Source of the DNA: Saprospiraceae bacterium
Lineage (GTDB): Bacteria > Bacteroidota > Bacteroidia > Chitinophagales > Saprospiraceae
DNA length: 64,000 nt
Reading direction: 5' to 3'
NCBI GenBank assembly: GCA_030729925.1
Contig: JANQWK010000012.1
Coordinates: forward strand, 1,552 to 65,551
The position numbers and the translations under genes were made by a program. The notes beneath the pieces are model-generated. The model was not told where the DNA came from. It did not search any database and was given only the letters and a program-made list of their open reading frames with translations. This document shows, piece after piece, positions 1-10,042 of the stretch (positions are counted from its first letter, which is position 1; each line of letters starts with the position of its first letter).

Positions 1-2
1 CG

Positions 3-1598
3 GATTGTGCCGCTTGTCCGACTTGTGAGGATGGCATCCAGAATGGGTCTGAGACCGGTGTGGACTGTGGCGGTCCAGATTGTGCCGCTTGTCCGACTTG
101 CGAAGATGGGATTCAAAACGGTTTGGAGCTGGATGTGGATTGCGGTGGCCCGGACTGTGCCGCCTGCCCTTGTGGGCAGCCGTATAACCTGTATGCCAGT
201 AACTTTACCAACAGCAACTTCCGCCTAAACTGGAACGGCAGTCCCGAAACCCAGTATTACAAAGTTCAGCTGCGTGGCATCAACTGGAATTTTTCCATGG
301 AAAGGACAACCACAGATACGACCTTGTTATTGGGCTATGAGGTACCCATGTTGCCGATCAGGTGGTGGGTAGAGGCGTATTGTGTCGGGGAAAGTATGTC
401 GCGGTCGGTGGATTGTGAGTTTGAAAGAAACAGAACCTATAGCGGTAACTGCGATCTTGCCCCCAGTTGCGATGATGGTATCCAAAATGGTCAGGAGACC
501 GGCGTGGATTGTGGCGGCCCGGATTGTCCGGAGTGCTTGCCGGCGTGTTATGCCCCGTACAACCTTTACGCGGATGATTTAAGCATCGCCCGGCGGAGTG
601 TCAGACTCAACTGGAGTGCGGTGCCAGGAGCGCGCTACTATCGCGTGTACTACAAAATACAGGGCTACGGGACAATCCCAAGAAGTGTAAGTACCAATAC
701 CATCACGCTGGCTATCTTCCTTCCTACCGCTGTCCATGAGTGGTGGGTGGAAGTTCATTGCTACGGCGGGGATATCTTGGTGTCGGAAAAATGTAGTTTC
801 AAACTGAGTACCGGCGAGGGGCAAGGCGTGGTATGTGTGCCGCCTACCTGCGAAGATGGTCTGCAGAACGGTCAGGAGACCGGCATTGACTGTGGCGGTT
901 CTGATTGCACGCCTTGTCCCACCTGCGACGATGGGATTCAAAATGGAGCGGAAACGGATGTGGACTGCGGGGGACCTGAATGTATGGAGTGTCAAGTATG
1001 CAAAGCTCCGGAGGGATTATATGCCGACGGGTTTGAAATCTTTACCGATCGCCCCGGCGGATTGCAGTTCGGGAAAGTGCGTATGCACTGGGAAAAAGTG
1101 CCTTTGGCCATTGCGTACAAGCACATTTTTGTGTTGAATGGCTTCAGTACCCAGACGATCACCACTACCCAGGATACTTTTGTCGAAAAGACCCTGTGGC
1201 CCGATTTGACCTACCGCTGGTGGGTGGAGGCGATCTGTTCCAACAACGAAGTGTATCCTTCAGCATCCTGTACCTTTACGATAGAAACCGCCACCAGCGA
1301 CTGTCCTGCCACTAATGCGATCAGCGCACTGCCAGGGTTTGCCCCGTCCTTACCGGCGGGCATCAAAGCCTGGCCCAACCCGGCAAGCGAAACCTTGCAT
1401 ATCTCGCTCCATTATCCGGATCAGCAGGACTTGGAACTGCGCATTCGGGACATCCGGGGGGTCACGGTCGCACGGATGTTGTTGGACAATGGAACCCAGG
1501 TACTGCGCCAGGAGGTTGGACATCTGCCCAGTGGTGTTTATCTGATCAGCGTATCCAATGGGCAGTTTGTGGAACAGTTGAAGGTGGTTATCCGGTAG
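3..1598 (+). CDS. T9SS cargo: Cys-rich repeat and fibronectin-III-like surface protein (5' end missing)
   Basis: The reading frame is open from base 3, so the gene starts before the window. The visible protein alternates Cys-rich acidic modules of the form C[19 protein letters not shown] (five copies seen, two adjacent at the left edge) with three beta-sandwich-like modules of about 85 residues. Each of these starts with YNLYA or GLYAD and holds a W-W-V-E strand, which resembles fibronectin type III. The last 75 residues carry [11 protein letters not shown] and end in a Lys-Val-Val-Ile-Arg strand, as in the T9SS type A sorting domain. The product is therefore probably exported through the gldKLMN system of this window and anchored or released at the surface. 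The family is known in Bacteroidota; ligand and function are unknown. The stop codon overlaps the convergent M1 peptidase gene by 11 bp. Confidence 0.85.
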   Translation, partial: DCAACPTCEDGIQNGSETGVDCGGPDCAACPTCEDGIQNGLELDVDCGGPDCAACPCGQPYNLYASNFTNSNFRLNWNGSPETQYYKVQLRGINWNFSMERTTTDTTLLLGYEVPMLPIRWWVEAYCVGESMSRSVDCEFERNRTYSGNCDLAPSCDDGIQNGQETGVDCGGPDCPECLPACYAPYNLYADDLSIARRSVRLNWSAVPGARYYRVYYKIQGYGTIPRSVSTNTITLAIFLPTAVHEWWVEVHCYGGDILVSEKCSFKLSTGEGQGVVCVPPTCEDGLQNGQETGIDCGGSDCTPCPTCDDGIQNGAETDVDCGGPECMECQVCKAPEGLYADGFEIFTDRPGGLQFGKVRMHWEKVPLAIAYKHIFVLNGFSTQTITTTQDTFVEKTLWPDLTYRWWVEAICSNNEVYPSASCTFTIETATSDCPATNAISALPGFAPSLPAGIKAWPNPASETLHISLHYPDQQDLELRIRDIRGVTVARMLLDNGTQVLRQEVGHLPSGVYLISVSNGQFVEQLKVVIR

Positions 1599-4137
1599 GA
1601 GCCACCCGCAACAACGGATCCGCTGCTTGCAAGATCTTGTTTTTGAGGCGATAAGAATAGTCGGGGTTTTCCCGCAGGAATTCCCGGATAATAGCAGCAG
1701 CTGCTGGGGATTGATGTCCTCCAAAACTGGCTTCGAGCCAGCGTTTGGGGAAGAAGATGTCCCCGGTTTGCTGGATTTCTTCGAGCAGGTCCAGGGCAGG
1801 TCTGAGGTATTGCATCGAAGAAGCAGCGCGCAGGGGATGATGCAGGTATTCCAGTCCCTGTAAGACCCACGGCTCGTTCGATCGGTTTTCCGGAAGGCGG
1901 AGCAGCTGGAAAAAACTGTCTCGCTCCTCCGGACGGGAGGAAAGGGCAGGCAATACAAAGGCAAATTGCTTTTTGCGGTCGGGATTGCTGATCTTGTCGA
2001 GCTGCTCGCGCAAAAGCTGGTCTGCACCCGGGTAGTCGCGCAAAGCAAGCGCGGAAACCATAGCGATCTGATCCGATTCGGAGAGCGGTAGCCCGGGGAT
2101 GTTTAACTCACCCCGCCAGATGCGGTACAGGTTGTCCATGGCTTCCGGACTGGTGGCCAAAGACCGGTAACTTCGGTAAAAACTGACCTTGTCGTTGATG
2201 CTGCTGCGCTGCTGCATTTGTGTCCACAAGAGGTCTTCCAGTCGGCCGGCATGCCGAAGCCGGGTGTTCGGATCGGAAAATTGCCAGAAGAGATCGTCTA
2301 TGTAACCCAGTAGCTGCTGGTTGAGCAGGGCATTGTCTTCCGCGGGAATGCTTTCCAAATACCAGGTAAAGAGCTGTTCCGGGGCAATGCGGCGGGCCAG
2401 CATTTCTTCATACAGCCCCATGTGAAGGGCTCCCCGCAATAAAGGATCCGCAATATTGGGACGCTGTGCAAGGAGGTAGTTCAGACTGGCATCGTCAAAT
2501 TCAAAGTAACCATAGCTTTTTTCCGAGCCATTGGCGAGGATAAAATCAGGATTTTCAAATCCTTCGGGCAGCTGCAATTCATTGCTGGCTTCAAACAGCG
2601 GCATTGGTATCTGAACCGATTGATCTCCGGCAAATAAGGCAACCGTGGTATTTTCCTGCCAGTTTTTTCCCGAAGGGGAGCTTTTCAATTGCCGCACCCG
2701 GATCTTCCCTTTGTCTGTGCGCTCGGTTTTGAAGTGAGGCATGCCGGGTTCTTTGACCCATACCTCACTCCACTGGTTCAAGTCCAGCGGCGTGCGCTGA
2801 TCCATAATCCGAACAAGATCGTCCCAGACCGCATTGCCATAGGCATAGGTGCGGAGGTATTCCTGCAGGCCCTCGCGGAAAAGATCTTCGCCCATGATGG
2901 CTTCCAGTTGCTTCATGACCACAGGGGCTTTCTGGTAAATGATCCTTCCATAGACCGTGCCCGCGTTTTTGAGGTTGTCCAGCGGCTGCTGGATGCCATG
3001 GGAGCCTTCCGTGCGGTCTTCCCCGTAGGCCGTGGGCTGATGGGCGAGCAGAAAGCGGAGTTCGTGGTTGACTTCCGGGAAACCGGGATTGACGATCTTG
3101 GCGGCCATGAAGTTGGCAAAGACTTCTTTGAGCCAGACGTCGTTGAACCAGTCCATGGTGACGAGGTCGCCAAACCACATGTGCGCGGTTTCATGGGCGA
3201 TCAGACTGGCCCTGCCGAGGTATTGGTTTTGCGTAGCGCCTTCATCTAAGATCAGACTTTGCTCCCGGTAAAAAATAGATCCTACGTGCTCCATCCCGCC
3301 ATACTGAAAGGTGGGAAACAGGGCAAAATCGAATTTGTCAAATGGGAAGGGAATACCGGTGTAGTCTTCCAGCCAGCTGAGTGCCGCAGCGTGAAGGTCG
3401 AAAATGGCGGCTTCGTTGCGCGCTACCTTGGCCGTGTCCGATTCCCGGTAATACATGTTCATGATCCTCCCGTTTCGCTCGGCCTGACGGTGGCGGAGGT
3501 CGCCTGCGGCAAAAGCAAACAGGTAGGTGGAAATGGGCTTCGAGGCCGCAAAAGTGAGGTGTTGCTTGCCGCCCCGCAGCTCGCGCTGCACTTCTGCCCC
3601 GTTACACACGGCCTTCCAGTCGGCAGGTATCGCCAGACGCAGACTAAAACGGGCCTTGAGGTTGGGCTGGTCAAAACAGGGAAAGAGGGTGGAGGCGCGG
3701 TCGGGCACCAGCAGGGTGTACAGGTACTCCGGATTGCGGTTGAGCGATTGTTCACCCGCCATGAAGGTGATGAGGATGCGGTTTTTCCCTTCTTTGAGAT
3801 GCGCAGCCGGTATGCTGATGTGATCATGAATCAATTCATAATCAATAGTCTGATCGTCTATGGAAATTGCTGTGATCTGCACGCTGTCGGTCCTGAAGTC
3901 CAGGATGAGGGCCTCTTTTGCAGAGCTCAAGTCGAATTCCAGCGCTGCGCTGGCCGGTATGGGAGCCTCTTGTTCGAGCGGAATGTCGAAAAACAAGTCG
4001 TAGTGCAGGTCGCTGATACGGGCAGCCCTGTGAGCCGCAAGTTCCTGCGAAATGCCGGGTGCCGTGAGAAGGGTGTCGTCGGGGCTGCTGCAGCGCAGCA
4101 AAAACAGACTGATGAGCAGCAAAATGGCGTACTTCAT
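1588..4137 (-). CDS. M1 family aminopeptidase, lipoprotein
   Basis: An 849-residue zinc metallopeptidase that should remove N-terminal residues from peptides. The N-terminus is a lipoprotein signal with lipobox LLRC (Cys16), so it is envelope-anchored. The exopeptidase motif appears as GGMEH instead of GAMEN. The zinc site is HETAH (His315, Glu316, His319) with the third ligand Glu338 in WLKEVFANF, the HExxH-x18-E pattern of family M1. The C-terminal half fits the ERAP1-like helical domain. The length is usual for the family. The gene is divergent from an S9 peptidase (71 bp between starts), so the two may share a control region and act on the same peptides. A minus-strand CAAACCTA at 4193 reads TAGGTTTG, a possible -7 box, but no good -33 box is seen. 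Confidence 0.93.
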   Translation of the reverse strand: MKYAILLLISLFLLRCSSPDDTLLTAPGISQELAAHRAARISDLHYDLFFDIPLEQEAPIPASAALEFDLSSAKEALILDFRTDSVQITAISIDDQTIDYELIHDHISIPAAHLKEGKNRILITFMAGEQSLNRNPEYLYTLLVPDRASTLFPCFDQPNLKARFSLRLAIPADWKAVCNGAEVQRELRGGKQHLTFAASKPISTYLFAFAAGDLRHRQAERNGRIMNMYYRESDTAKVARNEAAIFDLHAAALSWLEDYTGIPFPFDKFDFALFPTFQYGGMEHVGSIFYREQSLILDEGATQNQYLGRASLIAHETAHMWFGDLVTMDWFNDVWLKEVFANFMAAKIVNPGFPEVNHELRFLLAHQPTAYGEDRTEGSHGIQQPLDNLKNAGTVYGRIIYQKAPVVMKQLEAIMGEDLFREGLQEYLRTYAYGNAVWDDLVRIMDQRTPLDLNQWSEVWVKEPGMPHFKTERTDKGKIRVRQLKSSPSGKNWQENTTVALFAGDQSVQIPMPLFEASNELQLPEGFENPDFILANGSEKSYGYFEFDDASLNYLLAQRPNIADPLLRGALHMGLYEEMLARRIAPEQLFTWYLESIPAEDNALLNQQLLGYIDDLFWQFSDPNTRLRHAGRLEDLLWTQMQQRSSINDKVSFYRSYRSLATSPEAMDNLYRIWRGELNIPGLPLSESDQIAMVSALALRDYPGADQLLREQLDKISNPDRKKQFAFVLPALSSRPEERDSFFQLLRLPENRSNEPWVLQGLEYLHHPLRAASSMQYLRPALDLLEEIQQTGDIFFPKRWLEASFGGHQSPAAAAIIREFLRENPDYSYRLKNKILQAADPLLRVAPTG

Positions 4138-4208
4138 AGGAGTAGGTAAATTATTTTGTCAAAACGCATTAATTTTAGCGGTATCTTCCGTTCAAACCTA
4201 AACAAGAT

Positions 4209-6206
4209 ATGAAGTATTTTGCCAGTCTTCTGCTGACTTTTTGTTTTTTGGCCGCTCAGGCCCAGAAATTGCCCATGGATTTGGAAAGTTTTCGATCCCT
4301 TCCGGCAGTGGGCAGCCCCGTGGTGTCTCCCGACGGCCAGTACCTCCTTTATACCGTGACGAGCACCGAGGTGGAGACCAATGGGTTTCGTTCCAGCTTG
4401 GTACTGCTGAATCTGGAGCGCAACCAGGCTTTTGAATTGGCTCGGGATGTCTCGGATGCGCAGTGGTCGCCTGACGGCAAATGGATCAGCTACCGCAGCA
4501 GCCATGCCGGGAAAAGCGGCATTTTCAAGGCCGCGGTCAAAATTACCAACAACAAAGCTTCCCTGGATATTCCCGTATTCCTGGCCGAGGTTTTTTCGAG
4601 CGACCATTTTCTGGGCCACCAGACGGTGAAAAATTATGCCTGGAGCCCCGATGGCAAATACCTGGCGTATGTGTCGGCCGATCCTGCGACCTGCCAGTTT
4701 CGCGAGGATCCCAATGATCCCCTGGAGATCGAACGCACGCTTTACAAAACCCGCACGGATTTTACCGACCATTGCATTACCCGGGTGTATTTGATAAGTT
4801 ACACCGGCAAGCCGGAAAAAGTATTGACACCGGATTCCTGGGATAGCCATTCGATTAGCTGGAGTCCCGATAGCAAGTTCGTTTCTTTTCTGGCAAATCC
4901 CGAAGCGGATCCGGATATGAATTACAACAACGAGCTGTGGAAGGTGCAGATAGAGAGCGGCGAACTGACCCGACTGAGCGAGACCGTGGGCACAGAACAC
5001 GAGCCGGTCTGGAATCCCCGCTACGATCGCATTGCTTTTCCGGCTACGGTGCGCCCCCTGAATACCAAGGATAGTCCTCCGGAAAATACGTTCATCTACA
5101 GCCGCTCTTCCAATGGTACCGATCTGGTCAATTTGACACGGGGTCTTGACAGGCGTGCGACCACACCCCGCTGGCATCCCGATGGGGAATGGTTGTATTT
5201 CATGGCCAGAAATTATGGTCAAACCGGTTTGTATCGAGTCAGACCCGGCGAAGACCCCCAGCCCGTTATCCTGAAAGATGGCAGTGTGGGCGCTTTTTCA
5301 CTGGCCGCGGATAAGGTGTATTTTGCCTGGAATGAACACGGCAAACCAACCGAAATTTACAAGGCCAACCTCGATGGCACGGCTATGTTTCAGGTGACCC
5401 AAGAAACTTACAGTTGGGCCTCAGACAAACAGCCATCCCGAATGGAGTCGTTTTGGTTTGATACTTTCGACGGCAAACAAGTACAGGGCTTTATCGTGTA
5501 TCCGTCCGATCTGCCTGTCGGCAAAAAAATACCGCTCGTTCACCGCATTCACGGCGGCCCACACGGCATGTACGGTTTTGCGTTTACCGATGTCAACGAA
5601 ATGCTCGCCGCAAAAGGCTATGCAGTGCTGATGATCAACCCCAGAGGTTCTACCGGCTACGGACAGCAGTTTGCCGATGGCACTTACCAGGCTTGGGGTG
5701 GGGCAGACTACAAAGACCTGATGGCAGGGCTGGATGCGGCACTGGAAAAGTATCCATTTATTGACGCTGATCGCATGGCGGTGACAGGAGGATCGTATGG
5801 CGGGTTTATGACCAACTGGGTGGTGACCCAGACCGATAGGTACAAGGCTGCCGTGACTGTAGCTTCTTTGTCCAACCTGATTTCTTTCTATGGCACTTCG
5901 CTCTATCAACTGCTGATCGAAACGGAATTCAACGGACTTCCCTGGGAAAACTACGACCTCTTATGGCATTTTTCGCCGCTGCGGCACGTGGCTAAAGTAA
6001 AAACTCCCACCTTGTTGCTGCACGGGGAAAAGGACAATGATGTGCCTATTACCCAGGCAGAGGAGTTTTATATCGCGTTGAAAAAACTGGGTGTTCCGAC
6101 GAGGTTTGTGCGCTATCCCAATGAGGGGCACAGCATCCGGCAACCCCGGCACAGAGAACACTATTACAAGGAGATGTTTGATTGGTTCGAACGCTATCTC
6201 CGTTAA
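4209..6206 (+). CDS. S9 family peptidase (dipeptidyl/acylaminoacyl peptidase type)
   Basis: A 665-residue secreted serine peptidase of the prolyl oligopeptidase clan. Residues 1-18 form a signal peptide ending AQA. A beta-propeller with WSPDGK/WSPDSK blades covers roughly residues 30-380 and restricts entry to short peptides. The alpha/beta-hydrolase domain holds the triad Ser529 (GGSYGGF), Asp609 (HGEKDNDVP) and His641 (NEGHS). Such enzymes cleave dipeptides or acylated residues from small peptides; the exact specificity cannot be read from sequence. The peptide-deformylase-like gene follows after 29 bp on the same strand, so co-transcription is likely. Confidence 0.93.
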   Translation: MKYFASLLLTFCFLAAQAQKLPMDLESFRSLPAVGSPVVSPDGQYLLYTVTSTEVETNGFRSSLVLLNLERNQAFELARDVSDAQWSPDGKWISYRSSHAGKSGIFKAAVKITNNKASLDIPVFLAEVFSSDHFLGHQTVKNYAWSPDGKYLAYVSADPATCQFREDPNDPLEIERTLYKTRTDFTDHCITRVYLISYTGKPEKVLTPDSWDSHSISWSPDSKFVSFLANPEADPDMNYNNELWKVQIESGELTRLSETVGTEHEPVWNPRYDRIAFPATVRPLNTKDSPPENTFIYSRSSNGTDLVNLTRGLDRRATTPRWHPDGEWLYFMARNYGQTGLYRVRPGEDPQPVILKDGSVGAFSLAADKVYFAWNEHGKPTEIYKANLDGTAMFQVTQETYSWASDKQPSRMESFWFDTFDGKQVQGFIVYPSDLPVGKKIPLVHRIHGGPHGMYGFAFTDVNEMLAAKGYAVLMINPRGSTGYGQQFADGTYQAWGGADYKDLMAGLDAALEKYPFIDADRMAVTGGSYGGFMTNWVVTQTDRYKAAVTVASLSNLISFYGTSLYQLLIETEFNGLPWENYDLLWHFSPLRHVAKVKTPTLLLHGEKDNDVPITQAEEFYIALKKLGVPTRFVRYPNEGHSIRQPRHREHYYKEMFDWFERYLR

Positions 6207-6235
6207 TTTTTTGACAAAAAACCTACTATCCACCT

Positions 6236-6724
6236 ATGAAAACCCTGGATGATATTTTATTGCTGGGCGATCCCCGGCTCTACGAAGTTTGTGCGCCTGT
6301 GACCCGGGAAGAATTGCCCGAGCTGATGCCGGTAGTGGAAGATTTAGCGGGTCTGGTGTTGCAGTTCCGCGCAAAATACGGAGCGGGTCGAGCCATTGCT
6401 GCTCCTCAGATTGGGGTCATGAAACGCCTGGTGGTCATGAATGTAGGTCAGCCCAAAGCTTTTTTCAACCCCGTGCTGTTTGATTGCAGCGAAGAAATGA
6501 TGGAACTCTGGGACGACTGTATGAGTTTTCCCAACCTGCTGGTTCGACTTCAACGGCACCGGTATTGCAAGATGCGTTTTTTCAACGCCAGTTGGGAAGA
6601 AGAAGTATGGGAACTGTCCGACGACTTGTCGGAACTGATGCAGCATGAGATTGATCACCTCGATGGCGTACTGGCCACTTCCCGCGCCCTGGATGATCAA
6701 TCCCTGAAACTGCAGCTGAGGTAA
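6236..6724 (+). CDS. Divergent peptide deformylase paralogue
   Basis: A 162-residue member of the peptide deformylase family, which removes formyl groups from N-terminal Met. Motif 1 is GAGRAIAAPQIG (Gly49-Gly60, Gln58). The metal Cys is Cys95, but motif 2 reads DDCMS where active enzymes have EGCLS. Motif 3 is HEIDH (His137, Glu138, His141). All metal ligands and the catalytic Glu are present, so activity is possible, but the Gly before the Cys is replaced by Asp. A canonical deformylase is encoded at 50637-51194, so this is the second, specialised or relaxed copy. It lies 29 bp after a secreted S9 peptidase gene; it has no signal peptide itself. Confidence 0.85.
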   Translation: MKTLDDILLLGDPRLYEVCAPVTREELPELMPVVEDLAGLVLQFRAKYGAGRAIAAPQIGVMKRLVVMNVGQPKAFFNPVLFDCSEEMMELWDDCMSFPNLLVRLQRHRYCKMRFFNASWEEEVWELSDDLSELMQHEIDHLDGVLATSRALDDQSLKLQLR

Positions 6725-7981
6725 TCAGCCCTCTGATAAGGTTGTCGAAATATCTGTTTTTCCCGCTTGTATGGCCGGAATGATGGCTGCAACAAAACCA
6801 ATAGCAATCGCTCCTGCCAACAGCCAGGCTTCTTCCTGCACCCAGGCAAAGCCGGTAAAACTATACTGATAGGCGTCTTTCATCCTGCTACCCAAGACCT
6901 CCATGCTGAGATGACTCAGCCCGGTGCCGAGCAGGTAACCCAAAACGGCCATGAGGATCCCTTCGGTCAGGATCAGGGCTATGATTTTTGCCGGCGAGGC
7001 ACCCATCACCCGCATAAGCGCCAGTTCGTACTTGCGGTCTTTTAGGGAAGCGTACAGCGAAATGAATATGCTGAGACCGGAAACCAGTACGATGACCATT
7101 GCCAGGGTGCGCAGGGCATCCGCTCCTACCCCCAGCATGGCATACAAGCGGTTGATTTCTATGGCGGGCGTAGCAGCCTGCAGGTTGGTGTTCTCGTTGA
7201 TGTTCCGCTGCATATTCAGTGCCTGGAAATTTCTTCCCTTAAAGCGGATCAGGATGGACGTGATGGATTGATCGGTAAATTCGTGCAAGGGCTTTTGCAT
7301 CATCGCAGCAAGATCCGTCTCTGCGGCATGGTCGTGATCTTCGTCCGCTTCCTCATGGTCGTGTACCAACCACACGCTTGGAGTAGCGGTAAGAATCAGT
7401 TGATCCAGCACCGCACCGGAAGGCTCCAGGATACCGGTCACTTTAAAAAGCGGAGCATCGCTGTGGATGAGGTCGTCGTCCTGGATGAGTCCGTGTGAAC
7501 TGTTAAACGTATCGCCCAACTTCAAATCCAGATTGGCAGCTGCAGCAGCACCGACGACTACCTCCATGGGGCTTTCCCACATCTTTCCCTCGGCCAGCCT
7601 TGCCTCGTACAGTTCGAGGATTTCGGGTTGGGTGCCCACGATGCGGTGTGCGCGGTAGCTATCCCCAATGGAAAGCGGTATAGCGGTCTCGATAAGCGGG
7701 TGTCCGGGGCGGAGAAAAGCCTGAGCCTCCTGGATGGGGATATTGCCGGTAGGAGCATCAATGTGGTACATACTATTGAGAATCAACTGAAGAGGGCTGC
7801 CTTTAGCGCCAATCACCAGGTCAATCGAAGCCAGATTTTTATCAAACTTCTCCTGCAGCTGACTGTTGATCAAAAACAACAGGGCGATCAGGCCTACTCC
7901 CAGTGCAAAGAGGATCAGGCTCAGGGTCGTGCGCAGCGGCTTGTGCAGGATATTTCGCAGGCTTAATCCGAGTAAGCTCAT
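6725..7981 (-). CDS. ABC transporter permease, MacB/LolC (FtsX) type
   Basis: A 418-residue permease. One transmembrane helix lies at about residues 15-40, followed by a large periplasmic MacB-core domain (about 40-280) and three helices in the last 130 residues, the four-TM topology of MacB/LolCE/FtsX proteins. A His/Asp/Glu-rich stretch (HDHEEADEDHDHA) near residue 215 could bind metal. The gene lies 4 bp downstream of the ATPase gene on the same strand and would form the complex with it. The family works as a mechanotransmitter for lipoproteins, peptides or drugs; the substrate cannot be told. The 3' end abuts the stop of the deformylase-like gene with no spacer. Confidence 0.87.
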   Translation of the reverse strand: MSLLGLSLRNILHKPLRTTLSLILFALGVGLIALLFLINSQLQEKFDKNLASIDLVIGAKGSPLQLILNSMYHIDAPTGNIPIQEAQAFLRPGHPLIETAIPLSIGDSYRAHRIVGTQPEILELYEARLAEGKMWESPMEVVVGAAAAANLDLKLGDTFNSSHGLIQDDDLIHSDAPLFKVTGILEPSGAVLDQLILTATPSVWLVHDHEEADEDHDHAAETDLAAMMQKPLHEFTDQSITSILIRFKGRNFQALNMQRNINENTNLQAATPAIEINRLYAMLGVGADALRTLAMVIVLVSGLSIFISLYASLKDRKYELALMRVMGASPAKIIALILTEGILMAVLGYLLGTGLSHLSMEVLGSRMKDAYQYSFTGFAWVQEEAWLLAGAIAIGFVAAIIPAIQAGKTDISTTLSEG

Positions 7982-7985
7982 GGGT

Positions 7986-8612
7986 TCAAAGTTGAATTTG
8001 TAAAGGGAATTTATTTTTCAATCGGGAATCGTGGGTGACCACCAGCAGGGTAGCCTGTACGGAGGCCGCCTGTTCTTCCAACAGGTGAATCACATCCATG
8101 GCATTGTGATCGTCGAGCGCTGAGGTAGGTTCGTCTGCAAGAATCACCGAAGGATGGTTGATGATGGCCCTCGCAATCGCCACCCGTTGCTGTTCCCCGA
8201 TACTCAACTGATCGGGAGCAGATTTGATCTTATGCGAGAGATTCAGGCGTCCCAGCAACTCTGCCACCCGATCCCAGTCGGGCTTCAACCCGGCCAGGTG
8301 CTGCGCCAGGATCAGATTTTCTCCCACGCTGAGCGAACCGATAAAGTGGGCGCGCTGAAAAATAATGCCAATATTCCTGCCCCTGAACTGATCCAGTCTG
8401 GAAGCAGGCAAGGCGCTGATATTGACCCCGTTGACCGTAACGGCACCCTGACGGGGCGTAAGCAGTCCCCCCAGAAGATGCAGCAGGGTTGTCTTTCCAC
8501 TACCCGATTGCCCGAGAATCAGTCCGTGTTGACCTTTGTCGAAGTTCAAATCCGGGAAAGCGATGACTTCCTGACCGGGATAGGCGTAGCGTAAACTGGT
8601 TGTTTCTAACAT
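7986..8612 (-). CDS. ABC transporter ATP-binding protein (LolD/MacB type)
   Basis: A 208-residue cytoplasmic ATPase that powers the permease encoded just downstream. It has Walker A GQSGSGKTT near residue 33, signature LSIGEQQRVAIARA, Walker B VILADEPTSALD and the switch His in VVTHDSR. I chose the ATG at 8612, giving MLETTSLRYAYPG, because the longer open frame (to 8735) runs through the dispersed repeat at 8689-8789 and has no homology-like sequence. Its size and lack of fused domains match LolD-like subunits. Confidence 0.9.
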   Translation of the reverse strand: MLETTSLRYAYPGQEVIAFPDLNFDKGQHGLILGQSGSGKTTLLHLLGGLLTPRQGAVTVNGVNISALPASRLDQFRGRNIGIIFQRAHFIGSLSVGENLILAQHLAGLKPDWDRVAELLGRLNLSHKIKSAPDQLSIGEQQRVAIARAIINHPSVILADEPTSALDDHNAMDVIHLLEEQAASVQATLLVVTHDSRLKNKFPLQIQL

Positions 8613-8688
8613 GGGCAAAATGTAAGGCTGTTCTGTAATCAGTAGGAAAGATAAAGAAAATTGAGGCAGAAAAATCCCTACGGGGACG

Positions 8689-8789
8689 GTTACTTTTGAA
8701 AGCTTGGAGGGATTAATAAGGGTAATCAGGTGCAAGCCACCTTAAGGTGCCTTGCACCTGTGCTTTAAGTATTTGAATATCAGTATATT
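8689..8789 (+). repeat. Dispersed intergenic hairpin repeat, copy A
   Basis: First of three copies in the window. The order is a GGTTACTTTT head, a conserved GGATTAATAAGGGTAAT stretch (8709-8725), then a 34-base palindrome at 8727-8760 bounded by CAGGTG and CACCTG with the centre CACCTTAAGGTG. After it comes a tail (8761-8789) shared with copy C, including TCAGTA-ATT. The arms here are GTGCAAG/CTTGCAC with one internal C-C mismatch. It sits between the divergent ABC ATPase and aminotransferase genes. The 293-base gap 8613-8905 holds nothing else I can name. Confidence 0.8.
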
Positions 8790-8905
8790 GACGATATTTT
8801 TTCTCCCCTCAACACCTACATCCCACTAATTCTGCCGCAGCAAAGTAGGGGGAACGTTAAAAAATTTGTACCTTATTGGGATATAAATCGAAAAAACAAC
8901 TGACG

Positions 8906-10030
8906 ATGGAGCAATTTGACAGAAGGAAATGGCTAAAAACAGCTGGTTTGGCTGGTGCCATGACATTTTTTGGCGGGGTGTCGCTGGAAGCAAAATCCCG
9001 ATCCTGGGACAAGTACGAAAAGGAATGGTTGCCTGGTGAATTGGTACGCCTGAGTTCGAATGAGAATCCCTATGGGCCTTCGCAACGGGTCAGGGAGGCG
9101 ATGATCCGGTCTTTCGACCAGGTGTGCAGGTATCCCCGCATGTATTACGATGAATTGACCGCAAAAATCGCGCAGCGGGAAGGCGTGAGCAAGGATCATA
9201 TTCTGCTGACCAGCGGTTCTACGGAGGGACTCAAAGTGGCTGGACTGACCTATGGAGCAGGCAACGGGGAAATTATTGCAGCGGATCCTACTTTTCAGTC
9301 GCTGATGAGTTACGCCGCTCAGTTTGGGTCTTTTATCCATCGGGTACCGCTTGACCAAAACCTCCAACACGATTTGGATGCCATGGCAGGTCGGATCAAT
9401 TCGAATACCCGCCTGATGTTTATTTGTAATCCCAATAACCCTACAGGCACGCTTCTGCCCGCAGCAGATCTCCAGCGGTTCATCGAAGAGGTATCGGATA
9501 AAACGATGGTGTTCTCGGATGAGGCTTACTACGATTATATCGAGGAGCCGGGCTACCCTTCTATGGTGAGCTTCGTCAAGGAAGGGGCGAATGTGATCGT
9601 TTCCCGGACTTTTTCCAAGGTATATGGACTGGCGGGCATCCGCGTGGGGTATTTGATCGCCCGTCCGGATGTGATCCGACGCCTTTCTGCAAACTTGGTC
9701 TCTTACATCAACGTGAGCGCTTTGGCAGCCGCAAGTGCGGCTCTGGATGAAACGGAGTTCTACCAGTTCAGTCTGGAAAAGAACAGGGTCTGCAAACAAA
9801 AAATCTATCAGGCGCTCGATCAACTGGGGCTGAAGTACCAACCCTCTCATGCCAATTTTGTGTTCTTCGACACAGGTCGCTCCATACAATCCTTCACAGC
9901 AGCAATGGAAAAGGCAGGTGTGGAAGTAGGCCGGGCTTTCCCGCCGTTCAACACCTGGTGCAGAATCAGTACGGGACTGGAATCAGAAGTGGATGCGTTT
10001 GTCGTTGCCCTGAAGCAAATGATGGGCTAA
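8906..10030 (+). CDS. Class I/II aminotransferase (HisC-like) with Tat signal
   Basis: A 374-residue PLP enzyme of fold type I, close to histidinol-phosphate aminotransferase. The ATG at 8906 starts MEQFDRRKWLKTAGLAGAM, a twin-arginine signal (RRKWLK, then a hydrophobic stretch and ALEAKS-like end). The catalytic core has SSNENPYGP, CNPNNPTG and the PLP lysine Lys238 in SRTFSKVYGLAG, then the substrate Arg in CRISTG near the end. Tat export of a folded, cofactor-loaded enzyme makes sense for a PLP protein. The gene stands alone, not in a histidine operon, so a biosynthetic HisC role is unlikely. The amino acid it acts on is unknown. A longer start (TTG at 8876) is less likely because it would bury the Tat motif. 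Confidence 0.88.
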   Translation: MEQFDRRKWLKTAGLAGAMTFFGGVSLEAKSRSWDKYEKEWLPGELVRLSSNENPYGPSQRVREAMIRSFDQVCRYPRMYYDELTAKIAQREGVSKDHILLTSGSTEGLKVAGLTYGAGNGEIIAADPTFQSLMSYAAQFGSFIHRVPLDQNLQHDLDAMAGRINSNTRLMFICNPNNPTGTLLPAADLQRFIEEVSDKTMVFSDEAYYDYIEEPGYPSMVSFVKEGANVIVSRTFSKVYGLAGIRVGYLIARPDVIRRLSANLVSYINVSALAAASAALDETEFYQFSLEKNRVCKQKIYQALDQLGLKYQPSHANFVFFDTGRSIQSFTAAMEKAGVEVGRAFPPFNTWCRISTGLESEVDAFVVALKQMMG

Positions 10031-10042
10031 TTGATAGGCTTG

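Noticed and set aside
3259-4149. Long plus-strand open frame (296 codons) across the aminopeptidase gene
   Set aside because: It is antisense to the first third of the M1 aminopeptidase, which has a complete zinc site and lipoprotein signal; the antisense frame has no recognisable motif.
8613-8735. N-terminal extension of the ABC ATPase
   Set aside because: The extra codons run through the dispersed repeat and lack family similarity; the ATG at 8612 gives a normal LolD-like start.
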